Shown: positions 1 to 9,135, counted from the first letter of the stretch. The stretch: DNA of 64,000 bases from Sphingomonas sp. (GCF_017304615.1 NZ_JAFKLZ010000001.1:868001-932000), one strand, 5' to 3'. Numbers and translations are program-made. Notes: generated by a model not told the origin, from the letters alone.

Positions 1-22
1 TACGCGTCAACCTACATTTGAA

Positions 23-946
23 TCATCTTATGTCTATTTCATCAATACGAATGAAATTATCTGTCTCGACCGTTCGTGTCCAGTCGGCTGGCGGCTGATT
101 GCGGAACCACGTGTATTGGCGCTTGGCATATTGGCGGGTGGCGACGCTGGCGCGCTCGATCGCGTCGCCGAGCGTGATCGTGCCCAGCGAGGCGGCGGCG
201 AGTTCGGGCAGGCCGATCGCGCGGCGGACAGGCGCGTCGAGCGGCACGTCCTCGCGCGCGATCAAGGCGGCGACTTCGGTCATGGCGCCGTCATCGACCA
301 TGGCGGCGAAGCGCCGGTCGATCCGATCGTTGAGCCACTCACGCGGCGGGAGGAGGATCAGCGCGCGCAGATCAATCCGCTCGCCGATCCCGCCGACGCG
401 CTCGGTGCGCCACACCGCGATCGAGCGGCCGGTCGAACGGATCACCTCGAGCGCGCGGGCGATGCGGGTGGTATCGGCCGGGTTGAGTCTAGCGGCCTGT
501 TCGGGGTCGTCGGCCTGGAGTGCGACAAAAGCGTCGCTCACTGACATCGCGCGGATCTCGGTGCGGATCGCCGGATTGATTTCGGGCACCGGCGCAATGC
601 CGTCGATCAGCGTACGCAGATACAGACCGGTGCCACCGACCAGGATCGGCAGGCTGCCCGCCGCCACCGCCGCGTCGATCGCCTCCCGAGCCTCCGACGC
701 CCAGCGCGCCGCGGAATAACCGGTGTCGGCGGCATCGACATGCCCGAACAACCGGTGCGGCGCGCGCGCCTCCTCGGCCGCCGACGGGCGCGCGGTGACG
801 ATCCGCAAGTCGCGATAGACCTGCGCGCTGTCGGCGTTGATGATCGTGCCGCCATGCTTTTCCGCGAGCATCAGCGCGAGCGCGGACTTGCCGCTTGCGG
901 TCGGCCCTGCGATGAGCGCCACTTTCGGGAGACTGGGCTTGTTCAT
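23..946 (-). CDS. miaA: tRNA dimethylallyltransferase MiaA
   Basis: Transfers a dimethylallyl group to the N6 of A37 in tRNAs that read codons starting with U. The 307-residue product has the P-loop GPTASGKS near residues 13-20, then [10 protein letters not shown] and the TARPS region, the GGTGLYLR motif, and a C-terminal [14 protein letters not shown] stretch, all typical of MiaA; the length is normal. An in-frame extension upstream exists, but the family usually begins a few residues before the P-loop, so ATG at 946 is chosen. The start codon overlaps the start of divergent serB by 8 bases, so its 5' untranslated region lies inside serB. The stop is 22 bases from the window edge. Confidence 0.95.
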   Translation of the reverse strand: MNKPSLPKVALIAGPTASGKSALALMLAEKHGGTIINADSAQVYRDLRIVTARPSAAEEARAPHRLFGHVDAADTGYSAARWASEAREAIDAAVAAGSLPILVGGTGLYLRTLIDGIAPVPEINPAIRTEIRAMSVSDAFVALQADDPEQAARLNPADTTRIARALEVIRSTGRSIAVWRTERVGGIGERIDLRALILLPPREWLNDRIDRRFAAMVDDGAMTEVAALIAREDVPLDAPVRRAIGLPELAAASLGTITLGDAIERASVATRQYAKRQYTWFRNQPPADWTRTVETDNFIRIDEIDIR

Positions 947-1814
947 CGCGACGCTGATAGCCGCCGCATTGCCGAAGGGCGAGGTGTCCGTGGCGCACGA
1001 CCGTCTGGACGCGGCGGGCTGCCTGCCGGTCGCCAATGTGTGGGTCGAGCCGGGCGAGGCGTGCGACGTCGAGTTTGCGCGCGATCCCGCGGCGGCACGA
1101 ATGGCGCTGGAGGGGCAGGGCTATGACGTCATCGTTCAGCCGGCGGAGCATCGCCGCAAGAAGCTGATCGTCGCCGACATGGATTCGACGATGATCACCG
1201 TCGAATGCATCGACGAACTGGCCGACTATGCGGGGATCAAGGCCGAGGTCGCGCTGGTCACCGAAGCGGCGATGCGGGGCGAGATGGATTTCGGGCAAGC
1301 GCTCGATGCACGCGTTGCCTTGCTACGCGGAATGGACGAGAGCGTCATCGATCGCTGCCTGGCTGAGCGAGTCAGGGTCATGCCGGGCGCGCGCGAACTG
1401 GTGCGGACGATGCGTGGCCACGGCGCGACCGCGATCCTGGTGTCGGGCGGCTTCACGCGTTTTGCGGAGCCGGTCGCGCGAGAGATCGGCTTCGACCGTG
1501 CGATCGCCAACGTGCTGGAGGTCGTGGACGGCAAGCTCAGCGGCGCGGTCAGGAAACCGATCGTCGATGCGTCCACCAAGCTTGCCACGCTGGCCGAAGC
1601 GATCCTCGACCTCGGCCTGTCGCCGGAGGAAACGCTCGCGGTCGGCGACGGCGCCAACGACCTCGCGATGATCACGCAGGCGGGGCTGGGCGTCGCCTAT
1701 CACGCCAAGCCCGTCGTTGCCGAGGCAGCGGATGCGCGGATCGATCATGGCGACCTCTCGGCGCTGCTGTTCGCGCAGGGCTATGCACGGAAGGATTGGG
1801 TGACGGCTCAATAG
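939..1814 (+). CDS. serB: phosphoserine phosphatase SerB
   Basis: Last step of serine synthesis: hydrolyses O-phosphoserine. This HAD-superfamily protein of 291 residues has the nucleophile motif VADMDSTM, the motif II region SGGFTRF, a conserved Lys in the PIVDASTK region and the motif III GDGANDL. The start is set at TTG 939, giving (M)FIATLIA, the N-terminus I expect for sphingomonad SerB. GGGAGA at 927-932 sits six bases before it. A longer in-frame ATG reading from 837 runs through miaA and is not favoured. The start overlaps the miaA start head to head. Confidence 0.93.
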   Translation: MFIATLIAAALPKGEVSVAHDRLDAAGCLPVANVWVEPGEACDVEFARDPAAARMALEGQGYDVIVQPAEHRRKKLIVADMDSTMITVECIDELADYAGIKAEVALVTEAAMRGEMDFGQALDARVALLRGMDESVIDRCLAERVRVMPGARELVRTMRGHGATAILVSGGFTRFAEPVAREIGFDRAIANVLEVVDGKLSGAVRKPIVDASTKLATLAEAILDLGLSPEETLAVGDGANDLAMITQAGLGVAYHAKPVVAEAADARIDHGDLSALLFAQGYARKDWVTAQ

Positions 1815-1867
1815 AACCGTTAGTCCGGCCCTTACTAGCGTGGCGCTGGATTAGGGTTCCGGGTTGG

Positions 1868-2929
1868 TTACGGAGCCACCGGCACGCAAGGTTTGACCGT
1901 GCCGCACGCGCTCGCCGCTTCGGACTTCGACTTGTACGGTCCCACCAGCACCTTGGTCAGGGAACCTGCCTTCACGAAGCTTGCCTGGTGGCCGGGGAAG
2001 CGCGGAGCCACCTCTGCCCACAATTTACGCGCGTTGTTGGGATCGCCGAACGCGCCCAGCTGGACGCGCCAGCCGCCCGTCGTCGCGGCAGGAGCGGGCT
2101 TGGGCGCGGGTTGTGGCGGGGCCGGCGGTGCGGCGATCGGGCGCGGATCGGGCTTGGCCGGGGGGGACGAGGCGACCGCGACGACTGGTGGCTTGGCCTT
2201 TGGCGGATTGCCCTTGGGCGGACCGGCGGGTGGCGGATAGGATGCGCCGGGATTGCTCGGGGGTACGTCGATCGTGCCGATGCTCGGGCGAGTGTTGTCA
2301 CCACCACCAGCCACTTCGGGCGGATAGCCGGGGCGTCCGACCTGCTGTTCGTATTGCCGCGCGAGCGCGATGCCCTGCTGGCGCTGGGCGTCGGGGATGT
2401 ATTTGTCCATTTCGGCCAGCGTCTGCGATCCTTGCGGCAGGCCCGCCGCCGACGACCGCTGCAGCAAGGCATAGGCCCGCACCCAGTCGCGCTGCACCCC
2501 GTCGCCGTTGAACAGCATCGTGCCGAGTACGAGTTGCGCCCGCGGTTCGCCCCGCGCGACGGCTTTCTCCAGCCACGGCACCGCCTCGTCCCGCTTGCCC
2601 TCCTGAAACAGCGCTAGGCCGTAATTGTCCTCGGCCTGCGAGTGCCCCTGCAACGCCGCCTTGCGGTACCAGCTCTCCGCCATCGGCAAGTCGACCGGCA
2701 CGCCGCGCCCGAGCTTATAGGCCTGGCCCAGGTTGAACTGCGCGTCGGCGTCGCCCGCGATCGCCGCCTTGCGCCATTCGGCGACAGCGGTCGGGTAATC
2801 GCCGCGGTTCCATGCATCCACGCCGGCCTTGGTATCGGCCAGCGCCGGCATGCCCGCCACGATCGCAACGGAAAGCGCCGCAGCGCCGATCAGTGCTCGC
2901 ATCTTGCTCACCCCATCCAGAGATTTCAT
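1868..2929 (-). CDS. exported Sel1/TPR-repeat protein with C-terminal SPOR domain
   Basis: Probably an envelope protein that binds denuded peptidoglycan through its SPOR domain. The 353-residue product starts with a signal peptide ending near ALADT. It continues with Sel1-like repeats (AQFNLGQAYKLGRGVPVD, AEDNYGLALFQEG, AQLVLGTMLFNGDGVQRD), a long Pro/Ala/Lys-rich linker and a SPOR domain (WRVQLGAFGDPNNARKLW to VLVGPYKSKSEA). ATG 2929 is preceded by GGGAG at good spacing; an internal ATG at 2902 is the alternative. It diverges from the parA-like gene, whose cluster ends with a second SPOR protein. The exact role is unknown. Confidence 0.85.
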   Translation of the reverse strand: MKSLDGVSKMRALIGAAALSVAIVAGMPALADTKAGVDAWNRGDYPTAVAEWRKAAIAGDADAQFNLGQAYKLGRGVPVDLPMAESWYRKAALQGHSQAEDNYGLALFQEGKRDEAVPWLEKAVARGEPRAQLVLGTMLFNGDGVQRDWVRAYALLQRSSAAGLPQGSQTLAEMDKYIPDAQRQQGIALARQYEQQVGRPGYPPEVAGGGDNTRPSIGTIDVPPSNPGASYPPPAGPPKGNPPKAKPPVVAVASSPPAKPDPRPIAAPPAPPQPAPKPAPAATTGGWRVQLGAFGDPNNARKLWAEVAPRFPGHQASFVKAGSLTKVLVGPYKSKSEAASACGTVKPCVPVAP

Positions 2930-3004
2930 AATGCTCCCTACGGCCCGAATGGCAAAGATTTCGTTCAGGATGCGTCGGCACCCTGCGATTTCATAACGCC
3001 CGCG

Positions 3005-3019
3005 TTAACCGGTTCTTAG
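3005..3019. promoter_or_regulatory. candidate CtrA-like site (TTAA-N7-TTAG)
   Basis: TTAACC at 3005 is followed, seven bases after TTAA, by TTAG, a seven-of-eight match to the alphaproteobacterial CtrA consensus TTAA-N7-TTAA. It lies in the 138-base divergent region between the SPOR gene and the parA-like gene, 49-63 bases before the parA start. Read by eye and not scored against a matrix. Confidence 0.3.
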
Positions 3020-3067
3020 GCCCCGCCATGGCAACTCGTCGTTGAATAGCGGGGAGTTACAGGATCA

Positions 3068-3790
3068 ATGCGCGTTCTCGCGATGGCATCGCAGAAGGGC
3101 GGATCGGGCAAGACGACGCTGTCTGGTCACCTGGCCGTTCAGGCACAGCTCGCCGGGGCCGGCCCCGTCGTGCTGATCGACATCGACCCGCAGGGGTCGC
3201 TGTCCGATTGGTGGAACGAACGCACGGACGAATATCCGGCGTTCGCGCAGACGACCGTCGCGCGTCTCGCCGCAGATCTCGAAATCTTGCGCCAGCAAGG
3301 CTTCAAGATGGCGGTGATCGACACGCCGCCGGCGATCACGATGGCGATCCAGAGCGTCATTCAGGTCGCCGAACTCATCGTCATCCCGACGCGTCCGTCG
3401 CCACATGATTTGCGCGCCGTCGGCGCCACGGTCGATCTGTGCGAGCGCGCCGGCAAGCCGCTGATATTCGTCGTGAACGCCGCGACGCCCAAGGCCAAGA
3501 TCACCAGCGAAGCCGCTGTCGCATTGTCGCAGCACGGCACCGTCGCCCCGATCACGATCCACCATCGTACCGATTTCGCCGCCTCGATGATTGACGGCCG
3601 CACCGTGATGGAAGTCGATCCCAACGGCCGATCGGCGCAGGAAGTGCGCGAATTGTGGGCCTATATCGCCGATCGCTTGGAAAAGAATTTCCGCCGGACC
3701 GTCTTTGCCGCGCCGACCAGCGTGCCGTCGACGTTCGGCATGCAGCGTCCCGCAGCGGGTGGCGGCTTCGGTCGCCGCGTGCTGGGCTGA
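3068..3790 (+). CDS. ParA-family partition/positioning ATPase
   Basis: A 240-residue ParA/MinD-type ATPase. It has the deviant Walker A KGGSGKT at residues 10-16 with the signature Lys10, the Walker A' region LIDIDPQGS and Walker B VIDTPP. These proteins dimerise on ATP and bind DNA or membrane to move or position cargo. The chromosomal replication-origin ParA normally sits beside parB and gidA/gidB; here the next gene encodes a ribbon-helix-helix protein instead. This looks like an orphan or plasmid-like ParA with an RHH partner. The C-terminal tail (about 25 residues, Pro/Gly/Phe-rich) is likely disordered. Start ATG 3068. Confidence 0.85.
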   Translation: MRVLAMASQKGGSGKTTLSGHLAVQAQLAGAGPVVLIDIDPQGSLSDWWNERTDEYPAFAQTTVARLAADLEILRQQGFKMAVIDTPPAITMAIQSVIQVAELIVIPTRPSPHDLRAVGATVDLCERAGKPLIFVVNAATPKAKITSEAAVALSQHGTVAPITIHHRTDFAASMIDGRTVMEVDPNGRSAQEVRELWAYIADRLEKNFRRTVFAAPTSVPSTFGMQRPAAGGGFGRRVLG

Positions 3791-3801
3791 GGGGGGACGC
3801 G

Positions 3802-4425
3802 ATGACCATGAGCGAACCCAAGCCTTTCGCCTCCCTGTCCTCGGGCCTGCTGGCGCGCAAGGGACAGGCGAAGCCGGCCATGCGGCCCCAGGGCTTTACC
3901 GGCGGATACGCGTCGCTGGCGGGCGGGCTAGAAGATCTGGGCTGGAACGACATGGGCCATGTGCCCGAGCCGGCCGCCGAGGTTCACCCGACCCACGAGA
4001 ACGAGATCGTCGCGCCGCCCGAAGGCGTGCCGCCGGTCCTGGCGCAGCGTCGCCAGCTCAAGGAAGAATTCGAACCGCCGGTGATCGATGCGGTCGCCGA
4101 CGATCATCAGATCGCGATCGAGGCGCCGGCGCCGCCGGTGTTCGAACCTGAATTCGAACCTGGGGCAGCGGAAGTCGTGTCGATCGTTCGCCGTCCCGTA
4201 TCCGTCGCGACGGCCAACCGGCTGGCGCGCGAGACGCGACACAAGGCGAAGGCGGCGTTCACGCTCCGCCTAGACGAGGATCGCCACCTCCGCCTGCGCC
4301 TCGCGAGTGCGCTGAGCGGCCGGTCGGCGCAACAACTGGTGACCGAAGCGCTCGATGTGTTTTTGGCAAGCATTCCCGAAGTCGACGACCTGGCGCGCCA
4401 GGTGCCGGTTCGGGCCAAGGGTTGA
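3802..4425 (+). CDS. RHH-like protein with long disordered N-terminus, ParA partner candidate
   Basis: A 207-residue protein of unknown function. The first 150 residues are low-complexity and acidic/proline-rich, with a possible short motif RPQGFTGGYASLAGGLEDLG. The last 55 residues (KAAFTLRLDEDRHLRLRLAS, then SAQQLVTEALDVFLASIP) look like a ribbon-helix-helix DNA-binding fold. It begins 11 bases after the ParA stop and overlaps or abuts the next gene, so the three are probably one transcript. By analogy with RHH partners of plasmid ParA proteins such as ParG, it may be the adaptor or centromere-binding partner; that is inference. ATG 3802 is used; ATG 3808 is possible. Confidence 0.7.
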   Translation: MTMSEPKPFASLSSGLLARKGQAKPAMRPQGFTGGYASLAGGLEDLGWNDMGHVPEPAAEVHPTHENEIVAPPEGVPPVLAQRRQLKEEFEPPVIDAVADDHQIAIEAPAPPVFEPEFEPGAAEVVSIVRRPVSVATANRLARETRHKAKAAFTLRLDEDRHLRLRLASALSGRSAQQLVTEALDVFLASIPEVDDLARQVPVRAKG

Positions 4426-4439
4426 TGGGGGTCTTTGAG

Positions 4440-5753
4440 ATGAAGAGCATCCGGCTGAACGCGAGCCTTTCGGCGCTGGCGCTATGTCTCGCGTTCGGCG
4501 GCGTGATTCACGGCGTTGCGACCGCGGGTGAACGCACTCCTGCGCAACTCGCCGCCGCGGCGCGCGACGATGCCGCCAAGGCGTCGAAGGCGATCGCCAA
4601 GCGCAATGCCGACGATGCGGTCCGCTACGCCGAACTGGCGGTCGGCGAACAGCCGCAATCTGCCGAATATCGCGCGCTCCTCGGTCAGGCTTACCTGATG
4701 GCAGGGCGTTTCGAGTCTGCCGGCACCGCGCTCAAGGATTCGCTCAGCATCTCGCCGGGTGACGGCAAGGTAGCGCTCAATCTCGCGCTCGCGCAGATCG
4801 CCGAGGGCGACTGGCAGGGCGCGCGGAGCACGCTCGATAGCAATGCCCGGTCGATCCCGGTCAGCGATCGCGGTCTCGCGATGGCGCTGGCGGGCGATCC
4901 AGCCGCCGCAGTCAACCTGATGCTGCCGATTGCGCGCCAGCCGGGCGCGGACGCCAAGCTGCGCCAGAACCTGGCGCTCAGCCTCGCGCTGGGCGGTCGC
5001 TGGCAAGACGCCAAGGTTGTCGCGGGCATGGACCTGTCGCCGACCGAAACCGACAAGCGGATCGAGGAATGGGCGGCGTTCGCGCGCCCGACCGGCCGCG
5101 CCGATCAGGTCGCGTCGCTGCTGGGCGTGACGCCGGTGAGTGATCCGGGTCAGCCGGTCGCGCTGGCGCTCAACGCCGCCACTCCGATCGTCGCCGTTGC
5201 CGCCGTCGCACCGGTTCCTGTAGCACCGGCCCCGGTGGTCGAGTCTGCGCCGACGCCGCCGGCCGCCGTCGTCGCGGCGTTCGTCGCGCCGCAGCCCGCC
5301 AAACCTGCTGTCGTGTTTGGCCCGCGTGCCGAAGTCGTACAGCCGCTGCCGGTCAAGGCTGTCGTGACTCCGCCGCTCCAGCCGGGCGTCGCGGTGTCAC
5401 CGGTCAAGTCGAAGAATTTCGTCAAACCCCTGGTCGCAACCACTACCACCCCGGGTGCCGCCAAGGTCGTGAAGCCCGTCGTCGGGAAGGGCAACTATGT
5501 TGTCCAGCTCGGCGCCTATGACAGCGCGGGCGTCGCTCGCGATGGCTGGGCGCGGGCTTCACGCAATTTCTCGGGCTACGCGCCCCAGGGCATGCCGATC
5601 ACCGTCGGCGGCAAGACCTTCTACCGCCTGTCGGTCGGTGGCTTCGACGAAGCGGGCGCCAAGCGCCTGTGCTCGAGCTATCGTGCTAAGGGCGGGAAGT
5701 GTTTCATTCGCACGGCCGCTGGCGACACCGCCGCCGCCTGGACGAAGAAATAA
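4440..5753 (+). CDS. exported TPR protein with C-terminal SPOR domain
   Basis: A periplasmic or membrane-tethered protein of 437 residues. It has a signal peptide (MKSIRLNASLSALALCLAFG...), TPR-like helices through about residue 220 (RYAELAVGEQPQSAEYRALL and so on), an Ala/Val/Pro-rich linker, and a C-terminal SPOR domain (YVVQLGAYDSAGVARDGW to YRLSVGGFDEAGAKRLC). SPOR domains bind glycan strands lacking stem peptides and often localise to the septum. An ATG at 4425 overlaps the preceding stop as TGATG and would suit translational coupling; ATG 4440 gives a cleaner signal peptide. Third gene of the ParA-RHH-SPOR set. Confidence 0.82.
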   Translation: MKSIRLNASLSALALCLAFGGVIHGVATAGERTPAQLAAAARDDAAKASKAIAKRNADDAVRYAELAVGEQPQSAEYRALLGQAYLMAGRFESAGTALKDSLSISPGDGKVALNLALAQIAEGDWQGARSTLDSNARSIPVSDRGLAMALAGDPAAAVNLMLPIARQPGADAKLRQNLALSLALGGRWQDAKVVAGMDLSPTETDKRIEEWAAFARPTGRADQVASLLGVTPVSDPGQPVALALNAATPIVAVAAVAPVPVAPAPVVESAPTPPAAVVAAFVAPQPAKPAVVFGPRAEVVQPLPVKAVVTPPLQPGVAVSPVKSKNFVKPLVATTTTPGAAKVVKPVVGKGNYVVQLGAYDSAGVARDGWARASRNFSGYAPQGMPITVGGKTFYRLSVGGFDEAGAKRLCSSYRAKGGKCFIRTAAGDTAAAWTKK

Positions 5754-5754
5754 G

Positions 5755-6954
5755 CTAAGCCAGAATTTCGGCTCCGCCCTTCCACAGGCGGAGTACCTTT
5801 CCCTGAGCCGGCAGTCCGTCGAACGGCGTGTTGCCGGCTCTCGCCGTCATGGCGTCGCCCTTGATTTGCCAGGGCGCGGTTTCGTCGAGCAGAACCAAGT
5901 CGGCAGGCAGTCCCGGTCGGAGTATGCCAGTGTCGAGGCCGAGCACCCTTGCCGGATTGGCGGCGAGCAGCGCGAACAGGCGGTCGATCGGCAATTCCAG
6001 CGACAGGCTCAGCGCGAGCAATGTCTCTGCCCCCGACGCGCCTTCGGCGGCATCGGCAAAAGGCAGGCGCTTCTCCTCCGGGCCGCGAGGGTCGTGGCCC
6101 GAGCACAGAACGTCGACCGTACCGTCCCTGACCGCCGACAGTGCGGCCTGACGATCGCCTTCGTCGCGCAACGGTGGAGACAGATGCGCGAAGGTGCGGA
6201 AATCGCTCATCGCGTTGTCGGACAACAGGAGGTGGGCGGGGGTGATTCCGCACGTAATGCGTACGCCGCGGCGCTTGGCGGCGCGAACGAGATCGAACCC
6301 GGCGGCCGTCGTTACTTGGCGTATGTGCAGCCGCGCGCGCGTTTCCTCCGCTAGCGCAACGTCGCGCGCTATCGCCAGCGCCTCGGCGATCGCGGGAGCG
6401 GCGGGCAGGCCGAGCCGCGTCGCGGTTTCGCCTTCGGTCGCGACCTTGCCCTCGGTCAGCCCTCCATCCTCGGCATGCGCGATCACCGCCAAGTCGAGGT
6501 CGCGGGCGTAGGCCAGCACCTTCCGCATCACGCCCGAATCTGCGATCCAGCGGCGGCCGGTCGACACGGCCTTGGCGCCCGCGCTTTGCATAATGGCCAT
6601 TTCGGCGAGGTCGACGCCCTCCAAGCCCTTGGTCGCCGCCGCGATCGGGTGGATCCACAGAAGCGGCTTGCCGATCAGCGAGGCCCGTTGCACCAGACCC
6701 GGCCCATCGAGCACCGGCGACTGATCGGGCATCAACCCGACGCGAACGATCCCGCCAGCGCGGAACGCCTCGCGGTCGATCGCGAACACGCCGAGATCGA
6801 CGATGCCGGGCGCGAGCGTCTTGCCGCCGCAGTCGATCGTTAGGGCGCCGGGGGCGGGGGAGTCGACAATCACGCCGTCGCGGACGTGAAGCTCGCCCGG
6901 CTCTGCACCATCGGGCCGCACGATCCGCGCGTTGACGAAGCGGAGCGCGGTCAT
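5755..6954 (-). CDS. pyrX: dihydroorotase-like protein lacking catalytic residues (PyrC'/PyrX type)
   Basis: A 399-residue amidohydrolase-fold protein in the dihydroorotase family, probably a structural partner of aspartate transcarbamoylase. The metal-binding HxH is replaced by Gly55-Val56-Phe57 (after APGIVDL). The HxxH pair is His210-Ile-Arg-Gln213, and the catalytic Asp in the usual TDHAPH is Gly286 (CSGHDPRG). His160 in IAHAED is kept. Pseudomonas PyrC' proteins are inactive in the same way and are needed for assembly of PyrB dodecamers. The start overlaps the pyrB stop as ATGA, the same arrangement described for the Pseudomonas pyrBC' pair. An active dihydroorotase should be encoded elsewhere. 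Confidence 0.85.
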   Translation of the reverse strand: MTALRFVNARIVRPDGAEPGELHVRDGVIVDSPAPGALTIDCGGKTLAPGIVDLGVFAIDREAFRAGGIVRVGLMPDQSPVLDGPGLVQRASLIGKPLLWIHPIAAATKGLEGVDLAEMAIMQSAGAKAVSTGRRWIADSGVMRKVLAYARDLDLAVIAHAEDGGLTEGKVATEGETATRLGLPAAPAIAEALAIARDVALAEETRARLHIRQVTTAAGFDLVRAAKRRGVRITCGITPAHLLLSDNAMSDFRTFAHLSPPLRDEGDRQAALSAVRDGTVDVLCSGHDPRGPEEKRLPFADAAEGASGAETLLALSLSLELPIDRLFALLAANPARVLGLDTGILRPGLPADLVLLDETAPWQIKGDAMTARAGNTPFDGLPAQGKVLRLWKGGAEILA

Positions 6955-7937
6955 GCCCAGTCCTCCACGCCGCGCGCGCGCCGGGTCAGGACGTCGAGGC
7001 ATGCCATCCGCACTGCGACGCCCATTTCGACCTGTTCGGTGATCGCCGATTGCACGCCGTCGGCGACGACCGAATCGATCTCGACGCCGCGGTTCATCGG
7101 GCCGGGGTGCATCACCAAGGCGCCGGGCTTCGCACGTGCCAGCCGTTCGACCGTCAACCCATAGCGCATGTGGAACTCACGGGTGGACGGGATGAACGCC
7201 CCCGACATCCGCTCGTTCTGGAGGCGCAGCATCATCACCACGTCCGCGCCTTCGAGCGCCGCGTCGAAATCGGCATAGGCTGTGACCCCTGTCCGCTCGA
7301 TCGCGGCGGGCATCAGTGTCGCGGGCGCGACCACACGCACCTCGGCGGCGAGCGCAGTTAGCGCCAGGATGTTCGACCGCGCGACTCGACTATGCAGGAT
7401 GTCGCCGCAGATCACTACGCGCTGCCCCGCGATCGATCCGCGCCGACGCCGAATCGTCAGCGCATCGAGCAGGGCCTGAGTCGGATGTTCGTGACTGCCG
7501 TCGCCGGCGTTGAGAACCGGACAGTCGACCTTGTCGGCGATCAGCCGCACGGCGCCAGATGAGGCGTGGCGGATGACGATAACGTCCGCGCGCATCGCGT
7601 TAAGCGTCATCGCTGTGTCGATCAGCGTCTCGCCCTTCTTCACGCTCGATTGCGCGACGGCCATGTTGACCACATCGGCGCCCAGCCGTTTTCCGGCGAT
7701 CTCGAACGACAGCAGAGTCCGCGTCGAGTTCTCGAAGAAGGCGTTGATAAGGGTCAGGCCTGCCAGCCGCTTGTCGGGCTTGGCATGCCCGCGGTTCGCC
7801 GCGATCCATTGCTCGGCCTCGTCGAGCAGGAACGCGATCTCATGCGGCTGGAGTCCGTCGATGCCCGTCAGATGCCCGTGCGGGAAGACGGCGCCACCCT
7901 GGATAAGGGCTGCGGGGCGGTGATCCGATGCTTGCAT
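6951..7937 (-). CDS. pyrB: aspartate carbamoyltransferase catalytic subunit PyrB
   Basis: Second step of pyrimidine synthesis: condenses carbamoyl phosphate with aspartate. The 328-residue protein has the carbamoyl-phosphate loop [20 protein letters not shown], and the C-terminal [12 protein letters not shown], all intact. It carries a short N-terminal extension before the first conserved helix, as in ATCases that assemble with an inactive dihydroorotase. ATG at 7937. The next gene overlaps by four bases and encodes that partner. A perfect FNR-type palindrome lies 53 bases upstream. Confidence 0.95.
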   Translation of the reverse strand: MQASDHRPAALIQGGAVFPHGHLTGIDGLQPHEIAFLLDEAEQWIAANRGHAKPDKRLAGLTLINAFFENSTRTLLSFEIAGKRLGADVVNMAVAQSSVKKGETLIDTAMTLNAMRADVIVIRHASSGAVRLIADKVDCPVLNAGDGSHEHPTQALLDALTIRRRRGSIAGQRVVICGDILHSRVARSNILALTALAAEVRVVAPATLMPAAIERTGVTAYADFDAALEGADVVMMLRLQNERMSGAFIPSTREFHMRYGLTVERLARAKPGALVMHPGPMNRGVEIDSVVADGVQSAITEQVEMGVAVRMACLDVLTRRARGVEDWA

Positions 7938-7989
7938 TAAAGCCGTCGCCTAGACCGCGCGGCGCGTGCGCGCAAGGCGCGAAAGGATA

Positions 7990-8003
7990 TTGATCGCAAT
8001 CAA
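7990..8003. promoter_or_regulatory. FNR/FixK-type box TTGAT-N4-ATCAA
   Basis: TTGATCGCAATCAA is an exact match to the symmetric consensus bound by FNR/FixK/Dnr proteins of the CRP superfamily. It lies in the 123-base divergent region, 53 bases before pyrB and 58 bases before the AraC-type regulator, a position that could act on either. The match is seen; binding is inferred. Confidence 0.5.
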
Positions 8004-8060
8004 GGTTTTGTGGGGTTTCCTTCACGACGGTTTTTGGACAAAGCAGCGGTGGGGGAATCA

Positions 8061-8936
8061 ATGACAGAACAGGCTGCACCCGGACGTCTCGCGCCCGACG
8101 TCCGTTTTTACCTGCCGGCGGAGGCGTTGCGACCGCTTGTCACCTCATATTATGCTGTCGATGCGCCCGGGCCGCTGGCCGACTTTGCGCACCCGGAATG
8201 GGGCAACCTCCGCTTCCTGTTACGGGGCGATATACGGTTCGGAAGCCCGACGGGCGACGATATGGCGCCGCCCCCGGCACCCGCCATGATTTTCGGGCCT
8301 ACCGATCGCACTCGGAGGTTGGACAGCCAGGGCGGAACCATGATCGGGGTAGGACTGACACCACTGGGCTGGCTGGGGCTGATCGCCAAAGACGCGTCGA
8401 AGGCGGCGAACGCGATTTCCCCGCTCGACAATGAACTCGGCGTGGTCGGCGAGGAAATCCGCGAGCGCCTGATAGCTGCACGAAACGACGCCGCGATAGT
8501 CGAGATCCTCGATGCTCTCCTGACGGAGCGAAAACCCACTGCGATCCGGCACCATGATGCCGTCATCAGGGTACAGCAGGCGTTGATGGCGGGGAAGGTG
8601 GATCAAGTCGCCGACCTGGCCGAAGCGGTGGATATGGAGCAGCGCACGCTGCACCGTCTGTGCAGCACGGTATTCGGCTTCTCGCCGGTGCGGTTGCTCC
8701 GCCGCCAGCGGTTCCTGCGCACGCTGGCGAAGGTGCGCGATGTGCTCGACCAGCCGATCGGCAAGCTGATCGATTCGCAATATTACGACCAGGCGCACTT
8801 CAACCGCGACTTCAAGGCGTTCATGGGGATGACACCGATGGCCTATTTCAGTTCGCCGCGTGAACTCATTCGACGGGCGGCGGAAGGACGCAATGCTCTG
8901 CTCGGCGCGCCGGTGCAGGGCTTGCACAAACCGTAG
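8061..8936 (+). CDS. AraC-family transcriptional regulator
   Basis: A 291-residue regulator with a C-terminal AraC double helix-turn-helix. The DNA-binding region runs from about residue 175 (QVADLAEAVDMEQRTLHRLC, then FGFSPVRLLRRQRFLRTL) to the second HTH (DSQYYDQAHFNRDFKAFMGMTPMAY). The N-terminal part (FYLPAEALRPLVTSYYAVDA) resembles the beta-rich N-domain found in many orphan AraC regulators; its ligand is unknown. ATG 8061 is preceded by GGGGGAA. No obvious target adjoins it; the nearest genes are pyrB (divergent) and a tiny ORF. Confidence 0.85.
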   Translation: MTEQAAPGRLAPDVRFYLPAEALRPLVTSYYAVDAPGPLADFAHPEWGNLRFLLRGDIRFGSPTGDDMAPPPAPAMIFGPTDRTRRLDSQGGTMIGVGLTPLGWLGLIAKDASKAANAISPLDNELGVVGEEIRERLIAARNDAAIVEILDALLTERKPTAIRHHDAVIRVQQALMAGKVDQVADLAEAVDMEQRTLHRLCSTVFGFSPVRLLRRQRFLRTLAKVRDVLDQPIGKLIDSQYYDQAHFNRDFKAFMGMTPMAYFSSPRELIRRAAEGRNALLGAPVQGLHKP

Positions 8937-9045
8937 CCGTTTTGGCGTGATCCGCGCCAGCGTGCCGCCGCCTATCTTACGAAGTGGTCTCAACCGCGAT
9001 TTACGCGCGCGCGAACAGCGGCCAGCCGATGCCAAATCGCCGCTG

Positions 9046-9135
9046 ATGAGCACGTTCCTGTTATGCTGGCTGGCCGTTCATATCGCGGCATTCGCCTGGG
9101 TTGCGGTGGAAGTGCTGCGCGCCCATCGCAAATAA
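9046..9135 (+). CDS. possible 29-residue single-pass membrane protein
   Basis: A short reading frame starting at ATG 9046 encodes a product with one hydrophobic helix (FLLCWLAVHIAAFAWVAVEV) and a positively charged tail (RAHRK), the form of a small inner-membrane protein. It ends immediately before the 3' end of the convergent ruvX gene. There is no strong ribosome-binding site and no recognised family, so this may be chance coding. Confidence 0.3.
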   Translation: MSTFLLCWLAVHIAAFAWVAVEVLRAHRK

